A DNA stretch of 64,000 nt from Shinisaurus crocodilurus (taxonomy: Eukaryota; Chordata; Lepidosauria; Squamata; Shinisauridae), in NCBI GenBank assembly GCA_021292165.1, contig CM037877.1, positions 128,096,402 through 128,160,401 on the forward strand. The letters run 5' to 3'. The position numbers and the translations under genes are program-made. Positions 32,470-42,899 of this stretch are shown here, one piece after another. The notes beneath the pieces are model-generated. The model saw only the letters and a list, made by a program, of their open reading frames with translations. It did no database searches and was not told the DNA's origin. How positions within the stretch are numbered: position 1 is the first letter of the stretch; the number at the start of each line of letters is the position of its first letter.

Positions 32470-34440
32470 TTTGTTTTATTTATTTAAAACATTTCTAGGC
32501 TGCCTTTAAGGGCAAAGGCGGCCCTCCCAAGGAGGGTTGCATGATAAAATCCCATGCAATAAAATCCCAGGATAAAAAAGTAAAAATTAATAACATCAAC
32601 AAATATAAGCAATAAAACTTTTAGGCTAGACAGTACTAAAATCTAAAACACAATTGTAGCTAAAAACCCAGAATAGTCCAATTAAACATACTCAGAGAAA
32701 GGCCAGAGAAAACAAATAGTAAGTCTTCAGGGACTTCCTAAAACCTTACAGTGATGAAGTCTGATGGACCCCCGATGGCAACCCATGTGGGTGCACTGTG
32801 GAAAAGGCCCTCTCTCATGAACTTGCCCACCTAACAATCCTCAGTGGTAGGCAATTGAGAAGGGTCTCTGTTACGGATCTTAAACCGCGAGTAGGCTGAT
32901 ATGGGTGAAGATGGTCCTTCAAGTAATTTGGTCCCAGACAATTTAGGACTTTAAAGGTCAAAACCAGCACTTTAAATTGGACTTAGAAATACACCAGTAA
33001 CAAGTGCAGCTGGTGACGATAAGTGTCATATGATCCTACCACCTCGCCCCCACCAACACTTGGGCAGTCCTTATTCTGTACCAGTGGAAGATTCTAAACC
33101 AGGGGTCCTCAAACTTTTTAAACAGGGGGCCAGTTCATTGTCCCTCAGACTGTTGGGGGGGCGGACTATAGTTTGAAAAAAATTTGAACGAATGGATCAA
33201 GTAAAAAAAAAGGACCTGGGTCCTTTTTTTTTACTTGATAGGGGTGAATTTTTTTCCCCCTTAAATGGAAAGTTACTTTCTTTATTTATTTGTTTCATTT
33301 TATACCGCCCAATAGCCGAAGCTCTCTGGGCGGTTTACAGCAATTAACAAGACAGTCCCTGCCCGCAGGCTTACAATCTAAAAAGACACGAGACACAAGG
33401 AAAAGGGAATGGGGAGGGAAGAAGAGGGAATATTAACGAATACTCCTGGCAGGGGCTGGTGGTATTTACATATATAGTTGCACAATTGTTTCATGCGTAA
33501 CACGAATATACTTTTGTTTTTGCCATCACACAAATGAGCATACTCTGCTTCAATCCAAAGTAGCATTTTTGAAACATTAGAAATCTGACTTAGCTACATC
33601 AGCTCATACATAAGAGGTAAAACACCACCACTAATTTTTCCATATTATGGAAAAGAATTAAAAGAATTGGCGCTTGAAGCAAAAGAGTTTTAAAAAGTCT
33701 GCTTCTGCCAATCGGCCGGCAGGCCGGATAAAAAAGCAAGGCTGGGCCGGATGTGGCCCGCGGGCCTTAGTTTGAAGACCCCTGTTCTAAACCATCTCCA
33801 CAGGCAGCCCCACATTGAATGCATTATAATAATCCAGCCTGGACCTCACTACTGCATGGATAATTGATTGAGGCAAGGTTCGCCCTCTTCAGATAGGGCT
33901 ACAGCTTAAACTGGTAAAAACACACTCCTGGACAACACAGCAACCTGAGCTTCCCCCAGTTAGCCCAAACTACATAGCTGGTTTTTTGGGAGAGTGCAAC
34001 TCCATCTAAGACCAGTTGTAAACCTCCAGAGTAGTTGGTTTCCTGACCCACAGTACCTCCATTTTGTCTGGATTAAGTATAAACTTGGTTACCCTCATCC
34101 ACCCCAAAATGCCTCTAGATACTGGTTCAGAAGTTCCACAGCCTCCCTGGAATGTGTAGATAGAAAGAAGAGGTAGATTTGGGTATCATCCACATACAGG
34201 TGACACTTCAGCCCAAACCTCTGGATGATGTCCCCAGAGGTTTCATGTAGATGTTAAAAAGCATGGAGGACAGGACAAAACCTTGCAGCACCCCAGAGAC
34301 TAATGGCTATCCCCCAGCACCACCTTCTGACATAGTTCCTCCAGGAAGGAACAGAACCAGCATAACACTATGCTTCCTAAACCCAACACAATAAGTGAAC
34401 CAGAATACCATGGTTGATGGTACTGAAAGCCATCTGAGTG
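32470..34440 (-). mobile_element. L2 LINE 3' half, minus strand, split by a hAT element
   Basis: The minus strand from 34440 reads a decayed 'F-STINHGILV', 'EELCQKVVLGDS', 'VLSSMLFNIYMKPLG' and 'YVDDTQIYLFF' (changed catalytic YADD). Then comes 'LNPDKMEVLWV' and, beyond the hAT (33100-33784), a long 3' UTR ending near 32480 with the TTATTTATTTAAAAC...AGGCTGCC tail. The 5' boundary at 34440 meets a plus-strand L2 head to head. Confidence 0.85.
33100..33784. mobile_element. hAT non-autonomous element, 685 bp, TSD TTCTAAAC
   Basis: The ends are CAGGGGTCCTCAAACTTTTT and AGTTTGAAGACCCCTG. The perfect 8-bp duplication TTCTAAAC lies at 33092-33099 and 33785-33792. Inside, AAAAAAAAAGGACC and its complement sit next to each other (33203-33235). 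A second element (L2-type tail, about 33275-33400) has inserted in it. From memory the terminal wording resembles hAT families shared among tetrapods by horizontal transfer, but I cannot confirm the family. Confidence 0.93.
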
Positions 34441-34965
34441 GGTAAGGGTAGTGGTGAATGCCTCTTTACAGCAAGAGGTTCCATCTTGCCTAAAAAGGGT
34501 GGTGTTAGAACCTTTATTGTTAAAAAACAAACAAACAAACAAAAAACCTCCCTCAATGCCACTGCATTGGATCATTTCCAGCCAGTCTCTAATATTCCAT
34601 TCTTGGGCAAGGTGCTGGAGCGTGTGGTGGCTTCTCAGATCCAGGGATTTCTGGATGAGGCAGATTATCTAGATCCATTTCAATCTGGCTTCAGGCCTGG
34701 TTATGGGACAGAGACTGCTTTGGTTACCTTAGTGGACAATCCACACCAGGAACTAGACAGGGGGAGTGTGTTCCTTTTGTTTTTTCTGGACCTCTCATCA
34801 GCTTTTGATACCATCAACTATGGTATCCTTCTGAAGCATCTGTCTGAGATGGGACTGGGAGGCACTGTTATATGGTGGCTCCAGTCATTCTTGGCGGGGT
34901 GGTCTCAGAAGGTGGTGCTGGGGGATTCCTTTTCAATGCTGTTCAAACAGGAGTTAAGTCCTAAC
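34441..34965 (+). mobile_element. L2 LINE fragment, reverse transcriptase N-terminal blocks
   Basis: The plus strand reads 'VNASLQQEVPSCLKRVV', 'FQPVSNIPFLGKVLERVVA', 'DPFQSGFRPGYGTETALVTL', 'FLDLSSAFDTINYGILL' (catalytic D) and 'SFLAGWSQKVVLGDSFS', a clean match to the L2 order. An AACA repeat expansion interrupts it at about 34525-34548. It ends at about 34965, before the catalytic YADD. It overlaps in element coordinates with the minus-strand L2 next to it, in the region from FDTIN to VVLGDS. Confidence 0.88.
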
Positions 34966-34988
34966 TGGCATGGCCAATCCTCCAGGAT

Positions 34989-35186
34989 TTGCTGTTTTCA
35001 GGTGTTGGTGCTCGCTCTGCTGTAGCAGCATTTGCACCCTCAAGGAGACTAGATGGCAATACTTCCACCCAGGAACAGATGTCCCTGCTGCTACAGTTGC
35101 TGCAGCTCTCTTCTGGGGTCAGTGGCAGCCTTCCAGATAAGCCCCAGCTACCCTTATCATCTTCACTGCCCATAAAAATTCTCTAG
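34989..35186 (+). other. 65-codon open frame of non-repeat character, possible exon or retrocopy fragment
   Basis: Directly after an acceptor-like TTGCTGTTTTCAG (34990-35001), one frame stays open to a TAG at 35184 and reads 'GVGARSAVAAFAPSRRLDGN', then 'STQEQMSLLLQLLQLSSG'. The composition (Ala, Arg, Gln, Leu) resembles a cellular protein rather than any transposon domain I know. The frame has no ATG start. A donor-like GGGTCAGT follows near 35117. I do not recognise the protein. A chance frame is possible. Confidence 0.25.
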
Positions 35187-35469
35187 TTGCTTGCTCTGTA
35201 ACTGTATGTTCCAATCTTCCATGGAGATGTTACAGCAAAATATAGCTGATAAACAAACAGAAAAATATCTTCTGAGAGCACATCAGTGATCATCAAAAGA
35301 GGAGGAATAAAACAGGTCATTTATTTTCAGTCACCTCTCCTGATGACAGATTTATATCTGAGAACTTTGTTCCATGGGAAAGGGGGCAGCTCTTCTTCCT
35401 TACCGCTTCTCACTCTGTTAGATTACCGGATCTTAATGTTGCAACATTTTTCAACATTGTTCTGTATGT

Positions 35470-35614
35470 GGCTTATGCTGGCTCAGCTTGTCTGAGCATG
35501 GAAAGCTAAGCAGGGTCAAGCCTGGTTATTACTTGGATGGGAGACCCCTCCTCTAGTTTCCTGCATTGAGCAGGGGGTTGGACTCGATAGCCTTCCAACT
35601 CTATAATCTATGAA
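35470..35614 (+). mobile_element. 5S rRNA-derived SINE with CR1 tail, copy 3
   Basis: GCATGGAAAGCTAAGCAGGG, CCTGGTTATTACTTGGATGG and GAGACC (5S promoter), then TTTCCTGCATTGAGCAGGG and TTGGACTCGATAGCC. A deletion of TTGTAGGCCC in the tail separates it from the other copies. Confidence 0.92.
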
Positions 35615-35842
35615 AAAGCTGGGAGACAGGTAATTTTTAGTGGCATATTATTTTGTAATGTATTAGTCATGACTTCACACTCTGAAGTCCCTGACTATGA
35701 CCTGGTATGCACAATCACTGCAGCCCACTGTGGCCCATTTAAGACACAGCGGGTTGCAGTGCCCACAGAAACCAGGTTGCCACAACAACCCATGAGGGTA
35801 ATTAGGAAAAAGAGCCAGCACATGACCGGCATGCACAGGGGT

Positions 35843-35871
35843 GGTTAACAAGCCACCGTGGCTTCTTAACC
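35843..35871. repeat. Short hairpin inside a dispersed palindromic repeat
   Basis: GGTTAACAAGCCAC, one C, then GTGGCTTCTTAACC: 14-bp arms with one mismatch. The surroundings (35700-35900, with CCGGCATGCACAGG and GTTGTGCGAACCGGG) look like a MITE whose outer limits I could not define. Confidence 0.6.
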
Positions 35872-36049
35872 TCCCTCGTGTTGTGCGAACCGGGCCAGTG
35901 AAGGCTCCAGAGGCTAAGCTGGGTCAGTCAAAGGCCAATTAGATTTTTAAAGCTCTCTGTAATGTGGTAAGCTAGATTTCCCACCCCCTTGCAGAATAGA
36001 TTGGCTTGTGTGTTCAGAATACTTTGTGATTACAGTAGGCGGGGGCAAT

Positions 36050-37000
36050 GCTGTTAGGGTCAGATCTCTGGTGCACATCTGTGTGTCTGTGTTTAGAGTA
36101 GCCCGACCCTCTCATGGCTTTGATCCCTGGGCAAACCATTCAGCATCTCAGACCTCATTATCATGAGCTCCCTTTGCAACCGATGAAAGTACAGGAATTT
36201 GCATCATGCATGGTCAAGCTAGGCTACCCGTACAATGATTATGTTAAATTGCGGCCAGTCCAGCTCTTAAGTCAGTCAGAGTGCAGGTGGGGAAGTATGC
36301 AATTGGGAAATGAATCTGCCATTATGGAGCCACAACTCCCCTCCCTGCATCCTGTAATTCCATTTGACTAACTGGCTGTGGCTTTGTGAAGACATTTGAT
36401 TATGGTGCTTAACCCTGCAGCCAGCACAGTGAAACACCTACGTATTTAAATAACTTGAATAAACTCATGGTCCGTGGGGATTACCGCCACAGTAAAGTTG
36501 CTGCCAGATGTGACCTGTACCATGCAGATATGTACAAAAAGGCCTCTCCTGGTTCCAGCACCCCCTTTAACACCCCTATGGGAAGGGAGAGGACCTCCAG
36601 TGCCCAGCAATCAGAGTGTCTGTTCCATCTCCCTCCAGAGGCAAATTCAAGGGCTCTCTCTGCAACTCAGGGCACCCTCCCCCATGGAGAGTAGTTTCTG
36701 AGCAGCCATTCTGTGTTTATCAGCAAGGGAAAGCTTTTGTCTTTGGGAAACAGCCTCTTTCTTTGGCAACTTAATCATTGCAGCTTTTATTTCTTTTGTT
36801 TACTCAGCTAAGAATGAAAATACAGAGTCGCCTCCTATGGTGCCATTAAAATGTAGATGAGAAGAAGAACTTGATATTTCTTTTAATGACAATGGGCAAA
36901 AGCATCTCCAAGAAATTACTCCTGTTCTTGAAGCAGCAGCATTTGGAGGGATGTGATATAAATAGCTCTACTGGAGAGCTTCACTTTTATAAGAATTAGA
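36050..37000. other. Repeat-poor unique block; candidate conserved non-coding sequence
   Basis: This is the longest stretch in the window in which I see no transposon phrase. It has several motifs typical of enhancers: the octamer ATTTGCAT near 36198, TATGCAATTG near 36298, and a forkhead-like TTTGTTTACTC near 36797. Short frames (36114-36371, 36455-36694) show no domain. No direct evidence of function exists in the sequence. Confidence 0.35.
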
Positions 37001-37065
37001 TAATGCAAAAATAAATAATCTGATACTTGGTTTACCTTCTATACAAAAGTGAGACTGATGGAAGT

Positions 37066-37220
37066 GGCTTATGCTGGCTCAGCTTGTCTGAGTGCGGAAA
37101 GCTAAGCAGGGTCAAGCCTGGTTATTGCTTGGATGGGAGACCCCTCCTCTAGTTTCCTGCACTGAGCAGGGGGTTGGACTCGATGGCCTTGTAGGCTCCT
37201 TACAACTCTATGATCTATGA
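37066..37220 (+). mobile_element. 5S rRNA-derived SINE with CR1 tail, copy 4
   Basis: GTGCGGAAAGCTAAGCAGGG, CCTGGTTATTGCTTGGATGG and GAGACC, followed by the tail with CTGCACTGAGCAGGGGGTTG and GACTCGATGGCCTTGTAGG. The 5S boxes are intact except for A to G in TTACTTGG. Confidence 0.92.
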
Positions 37221-37576
37221 ATTCTAGGAAGGCCTAATGTCTTGAAAAGCTAAGAGCTGAATAAAACCAAGCCTCTCCCTCCTGGAGCGGTGTCTCCCCA
37301 GCGAGTGTGGGAGTATGTAGAGCCCCAGTGGCAGCAGGGGTTTCTTCAGCCTAGATTCCCTTGGCCTGCACCACTAGGCTGCAGGAGGTGGTTGTATATT
37401 GGAATGTTTTCCTATAGGAATGTAAGAAGAGTCCCGCAGGTTCAGATGAATGGGCGACCTTTTTCCACACACCAGCCAGCCAAATGCCTGGAGGCTCACA
37501 AGCAGGGCAATGAAGGCAACAGCCCTGCCCTGCGTCCACTCCGCAGCTTGTTTTCAGAACCTGGAGGTCCTGTTTA

Positions 37577-37680
37577 GTGGCTAATAGCCACCGATAGGCC
37601 TGTCCTCCATGAATCTGCGTAATCCCATTTTAAAGTCATGTAAACCAGTGGCCATTGCACCTTGTGTTAGTGAATTCTTC
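37577..37680 (-). mobile_element. CR1 3' UTR fragment
   Basis: TAATAGCCACCGATAGGCCT...CCTCCATGAATCTG and CAGTGGCCATTGCACCTTGT match the wording of the CR1 3' UTR at 22330-22440 (same strand relation). The LTR-like sequence B cuts it off at about 37680. Confidence 0.65.
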
Positions 37681-38510
37681 TGTGGAGGACCAAAACCTGG
37701 TCCTTGGAGCGAGTCAGGCACTTAACGGGTTAACCAGCACTGAGAAAATGCCTCTTATGCGATTAGAACACAACCGCTACCTAAAAATAACATGAAACCA
37801 TGCTTAGACCAAAGAATAGGCTTTATTTACTATACGGCTAATGGAGCGGAACTAATAAACTACCAGGAATTTCACACTATAAACAAAACAGGTCATAACC
37901 TGACCAGAACGGAAAGCTTCAATTTTCAGATACTAGAGGCATAGCGTATTACAGAAGGAAAAGTCACCTCACACCAGAGAATCTGACTTACGGACTTAGC
38001 GTAGAGATCTGCATAGCTGGCTCCGAGCGCGCCTTGCTCGGGGTTAGAAGCTGCTTAACCCTAGCCGGACCCAGGGGCTTGAGGTGTATCACCCTGCACC
38101 GTGTTCCCAACAACCTTCGGTCGGAAGCTTTTCTACCCCCCTCCTCCCCCTCCCCGCCCCTTTGATGATCAGGTGGGCTAGTTCCTCCTTGCGGGGAGGT
38201 GGCGCCTCGTGTTTACCGGCATCTTTTGGGATACTTTGCAGCTCTTTGAGACTGCCCCCCACCTTGGGAAGGTTTATGCCCTTCCATGTGGATTGATGCA
38301 GATGTGTGGTCACGTACAACCTGTCTGACCAGAACTGTGTCTCCTGTCCCCCGGGAGGGGATTATGCAGAAAGAGGGGAGTCAGTGTACGAGGGGAAAAA
38401 CTATGTCAGGGTTCATGTTACTGTGTGTGCTCAGGCTTTCTCCACATCTTCATATAAAAACCTCCCTGCCTCTGGAAAGGTAGTTTGTCGGAGAGAAGGG
38501 TTAAAGGTAG
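37681..38510. mobile_element. LTR-like sequence B
   Basis: It shares ordered blocks with 31615-32330. It starts near TGTGGAGGACCAAAACCTGG. It has TTTATT (AATAAA on the minus strand) near 37820, which would suit a minus-strand LTR. No ends, coding region or duplication were identified. Confidence 0.45.
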
Positions 38511-38522
38511 TCTTCTCCCTGA

Positions 38523-39239
38523 CAGGACCGGTGCAGGGCAGTTTGGCGCCCCCCCTCCAAAGCAGCAAAAAAAACCACCCTGCGCCGCCACCACCAACCT
38601 ACCTTCCCTCCCACCCTGGCTGCGGCGGCGGCTGCTGCTGCTGCTGCGGCTGCTGCTGCTGCTGCCTCCTCCTCCTCCTCCTCCTGAAGTGACGCGACGC
38701 GACGGGACCGCCGCTGTTTAAGCCCTGTTGCCCTGGTTCCTCCCGCCAAAACAACGAGGGCGGGGCTCTGGAAGCGACGCGACCCGGAGAAGGTAGGTGA
38801 CGGGGGGTTTTGGGGGGTGGCGATGGCGGTGGGAGGCGCAGCGGCAGCAAGCGGGAGGGCGGCGGGAGGCGCAGCGGCAGCGAGCGGGAGGGGCGGGGGA
38901 GGTCCCGTCGCGCGGGGTTCCCGTCGCGCGGGCGTCCCGTCGCGTCACTTCAGGAAGAGGAGGAGGAGGAGGAGGCGCAGCGGCAGCGAGCGGGAGGGCG
39001 GGGGAGGCGCAGCGGCAGTGATCGGGCGGGTGGGGGGAGGCGCAGCGGCGAGCGAGCGGGTGGGGGGAGGCGCGGCGGCGGCGGCAGCGGGCGGGAGGGT
39101 GGGGGAGGCGGCACAGCAGCGGCAGAGGCCTGGCGGGGGCGGCGCAGCGGCAGCGAAGAGGAGCGCAGCGTTTCCGCGCCCTCTTCAGCCGCGCGCCCTA
39201 GGCAACCGCCTAGTTTGCCTAGCGGTAGCGCCGGCCCTG
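38523..39239. mobile_element. Very GC-rich hAT non-autonomous element, 717 bp, TSD CTCCCTGA
   Basis: The left end is CAGGACCGGTGCAGGGCAGT and the right end is GGTAGCGCCGGCCCTG. The perfect 8-bp duplication CTCCCTGA lies at 38515-38522 and 39240-39247. The interior has a CTG/CGG/CTC trinucleotide tract (38625-38685), an internal inverted pair (TGAAGTGACGCGACG at 38685 versus CGTCGCGTCACTTCA at 38938) and a minisatellite with the unit GGAGGCGCAGCGGCAGCGAG and GGGAGGGCGGG. CpG is dense throughout. The long alanine-, glycine- and arginine-rich frames are by-products, not genes. Confidence 0.92.
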
Positions 39240-39728
39240 CTCCCTGACATACTAGTTCTGTTCATTCATGGATTGTTTGTCATGGGGTGGTATTCAAATA
39301 TACAGCCCCACAGCTGTGTTCAAAGTGAACCCAGGAAAATCTTTATCACTTCATTTTCCACTCGATATAAAATGGCTCTAAGGTCAAAGTGCACATCACA
39401 CTAAATGCGGCTTTGAATCCCTTGATTTGGATTCTTCTCGCGTTTGGTTTGGTCTTTTGACTGACAGCAGCTGGAGCGGGAGGGGCAATCAAGAAGGGGG
39501 GAGGGAGAGTTTAACCCTTTCACCTCACACCATTTTCCTGCTGACACTGCCCCCCTCCTCAGAAGTTGATTCAGAAGAAGGGGACTTTCAGTGGGGAAAT
39601 TATGTAGGGCGGAAGTGTTAAGCTGACTCGCCCATCCCCTGCAGCTGCTATTGGTTAAAAAAAGAGAGAGAGAAAGAAGAGAATCCCAGTCATAGGATTC
39701 AAAGCCACATTTTGGGTGCAATCCTATG

Positions 39729-39832
39729 CATGTTTAGACAGAAAAAACTCCTACAATTCCCAGCATGCCCAGCCAGCATGGCTGGCTGGAGGAATGCTAG
39801 GAGTTGTAGGACTTTTTTAATGTCTAAACATG
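39729..39832. mobile_element. Palindromic MITE of another family
   Basis: CATGTTTAGACA at 39729-39740 and TGTCTAAACATG at 39821-39832 are perfect 12-bp ends. The interior also pairs around CAGCCAGCATGGCTGGCTG. The superfamily is unknown. Confidence 0.75.
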
Positions 39833-39837
39833 TATAG

Positions 39838-39915
39838 CAGATGTTTTTGGCTGGCTGGGGCATGCTGGGAGTTATAGGCCAAAAACATCTGGGGACCCAA
39901 GGTTGGAGAACACTG
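39838..39915. mobile_element. hAT MITE with deleted left arm, TSD ATGTATAG
   Basis: The right arm is the complete 'TGTTCTCC' family end (...AACATCTGGGGACCCAAGG, TTGGAGAACACTG). The left arm is only CAG directly followed by ATGTTTTTGG. The perfect duplication ATGTATAG lies at 39830-39837 and 39916-39923. The duplication overlaps the end of the neighbouring palindromic MITE. Confidence 0.88.
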
Positions 39916-39923
39916 ATGTATAG

Positions 39924-41313
39924 GAATGTGCCTTTAGTGTTGAACATAGTTTGACCCTTAGTTTAAAGGGAATAGGCTGGATGAGATCATCCACCATCAT
40001 CTACAATCCCAAATAGTTATCAGATTCTGATAATCTGATTGACTACTAGTCATGATGGCTATATATTACCTCCAGTATCGGAGGCAGTATGCCTCCCAAT
40101 ACCAGTCGTTGTGTGACATGAACAGGGGAGTACTGTTGTGCTCATGCCCTACTTTTGGGCTTCCCATTGGCAGTTGGGAACAAAATGCTGGACTGGATGG
40201 GCTTTTGGTCTGACTCAGTATGGTTCTTCTTCTTATTCTCCTCTTTGCCCCATTGTCAACATTCCCAGTTGTTCAAAACTGAAGAGGGAGCACTCAGAAA
40301 TCACTAGGGTTTTCTCCCAAATAGGTTCTATTTCTTACCCTTTCAGTATATATGAGACTTTCAAACAAGGTACAGTAATCAATTTATTGGGCCGGCTTCT
40401 ACTGGGCAAGTTTTTGAGAGTCTCACTTTTTAGCAGCAACAATGGTGATATGACAAACTAATGCCACATGATCACACCTTAAATGTCCTCCAAAGTAATC
40501 TGGTTCCATATTCACAATCACAAATTATCACAGGCTAGAATCCCCATTTCACCCATAAATATAGATTAAAATAATAGAGAAGCCCACCCTATTGCCAACC
40601 ATTTCATTGTCTCATTTGTGAGTATGGTAGTGGTTAAAAAGTCGGGGTATTAAGGGGTGACAAACTGTGTGCTACATGATCTTGAAAATACACCCTTGGG
40701 TTCTCTATGTTTTTAATGTTTTGTTTCAAAATTACTTGTGTGGACTGGAAACTACCATTTGTTTGGGGTGAAACCAGAGAGATACGGTACTTTCAGTGGG
40801 TCCTTTGAACAGCAAATACAACTGAAATTGAGCACCTTTGATCTCCTAAAGCAGCAGCTTATTAGCCCTATTTTGTTGCCAAGGAACTGCTGATTACTGG
40901 CTAGAAAACTGGCACAAATGCATAGCAGGTAAGGATTAAGGGGTCCTGGTGTGCTTTTCAATCTTTCTCACCTCCCACTGATTCCATGAAGACCAGAGAA
41001 GTGTCTCCTGCTCTTTTGGTTTGTCGAGATCTGATCTAATGTGTTACTGTAGTTAAGTTTCTCAGCCAAACCAATACCTGCCCCACCCATAGCTGTGAGG
41101 AGCAAGGATTGAGCCTGAATGGATATCTGCTGCAGCAGTCACTCCTGGGAGCATGCTGTGATAGAAACATGTTCACAAATAGGAAATTGTGAAGAAAAGA
41201 GCCTTTGGGGGGGTTCACACACACACTCACCTCATGTGTGAACCGGCTGGGGTGGGTGGGGTGTGCATAGTTAGCGTGTGGAGAAAGGGGCCCTTGGGGG
41301 TTCCTGCATGCAT

Positions 41314-41314
<1 letters not shown>
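39924..41314. other. No gene; dispersed repeat phrase at 40130-40245
   Basis: The phrase 'gggcttcccattggcagttggg...aatgctggactggatgggctttt.ggtctgactcagtatggttcttctt' is the sister of 30405-30500. The rest is unassigned. Confidence 0.4.

Positions 41315-41346
<32 letters not shown>
41315..41346. repeat. (CA)n microsatellite
   Basis: About 15 uninterrupted CA units. Confidence 0.95.
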
Positions 41347-41351
<5 letters not shown>

Positions 41352-41449
41352 ACGCCTCCTCATGTGTAAGCCAAGTGGGGCCAGTTGAGGGGGCTGGGAG
41401 GAAACGAAAGCCTCGGAAAGGGCTTTCATATGTAAATAGTTCAAGCCAT

Positions 41450-42110
41450 GAGGCATGACTCATGAGCCTCCCTCATCCTGACTGGCCAGGTGAAGTTCAA
41501 TCTAATTGGCTGAGAGGCAGCACAGTTACAAAGAAGAGGGGAGGGGGGGGAAAGGTATATTTCCCAAAGCGTGGTCTGTCTTTGTCTGTCTTTGGATCGC
41601 ATGGCTACCGGCTACCCTGGCTATTGGGTGATGGCGGCAAGCCAAAGAGAGGCCCCAAGCCGTTGGGGGGGGCATCAGGATCCGACCCCAGTTAGCTCCT
41701 GGTGAAATGAGCTGGATGAGGGCTCTAGTGAAGGCAAGCCTTGTAAGAGTTTACCCATCTCGGACCTTCGGGTAGGTGTGGTAATTCTCCATTGGGCGGC
41801 AAGGCTGTGCTAGATTTAACCCTTGAAGAGAATACCCTCAGGTAACATAGGTGTATGCCTGAGAGATATTAAGGAATCAGGTTTTCTTGTTTTGCAGCTT
41901 TACTGTGTACTAAAGTGTCTCTCTCTTTATTTTGTGTGCTTCTCTCATTTCCCTAATCTTGTTGTAAAATGCTACCAGAATAAACCTTGTCGTGGTTTTA
42001 CCCCACATGGGTTTTGTAGTACTCTGTGAGTTCAGTATCTAAATCCAGGTTACAGAATTAAAGGCGAGTCCCTGAACAGAGATTCAAGTAGGGTTGCAGA
42101 CAGCTGAGGC
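41450..42110 (+). mobile_element. Possible solo LTR
   Basis: The succession of a promoter-like G-rich half, a T/C-rich stretch (GTGTCTCTCTCTTTATTTTG), AATAAACCTTG near 41981 and TTTACCCCACATGGG resembles the U3-R-U5 order of an LTR. No duplication, primer-binding site or second copy was found. It is a weak call. Confidence 0.3.
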
Positions 42111-42899
42111 TGGCAATCTGGTACCTTGAGATCTCTGGGGGCCTTGGTTCCTTTGGGGTAGGAAAGGGTGGGGGTGTGGCGGGCCAGCCAGCCCCCCCTT
42201 CCTCCACAGAAATGTTATGGCATTCTAGCTCCATTCTCCCCAAATCACCTATTTAGGATTACCTGGTTGACAACTCAGAGAAGCCTATAAATTTAGTTGC
42301 CACTTTTCACTGGTAAGGTTCTCCAGTTCCCAGCCTGGAAACCCTACCCCTCTCTTATAACCAGCTTTGTTTTATCTACAGCAGCAAAAGAAAAGATATT
42401 CTCTCTCCCACACCCCCACACCCCACATCTTTGCCCTTCCTGCCTTTCTCTTCTACTTAGGATGCTTCCAGACAAAGCTTTTATCATACAGTCACCCTAA
42501 TTTATTCACAGAATTTTATGGGAGTCCAGACATCAGCATCTTCAACTCATAACCCTCACGTATAGCCATACAGCTGTTAAAGATGAGGAGCCTGTCAGAG
42601 GTGGCAACCCTAATACAGCACTAACATGCTTGAATACACAGGGATTCAATCGCAGACTTTAATGAGCTAAGCTCTCAAAGCCCTGGATGGATGTATCTGT
42701 CACTTTTTTAAATCTCAAGTTCTTTCCATCTTAAATATGGAGAAATTTGTGATAAAGTCTTATCAAAAAGGAACTGAAACAAATTCTCATCCATCCCTAA
42801 ATTAGCATACCTTCTGGATTATAAACCCCCAAACTGCCTCCTATAGCCACTGGCCAGCTTGTATGACAGCCCCCAGGGTGTGATGCTGAATCAAGCCTG
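42111..42899. other. No gene or repeat recognised
   Basis: Unassigned sequence of ordinary composition. Chance frames only. Confidence 0.35.

Noticed and set aside
34441..34965. Simple twin-priming explanation for the L2 head-to-head pair
   Set aside because: The two parts overlap by more than 100 bp in element coordinates and differ too much by eye to be one insertion. Kept only as an open finding.
38485..39404. Long Ala/Gly/Arg-rich open frames on both strands
   Set aside because: They lie within a hAT element with perfect TSD and arise from CpG-rich minisatellite and trinucleotide sequence. No domain and no start context.
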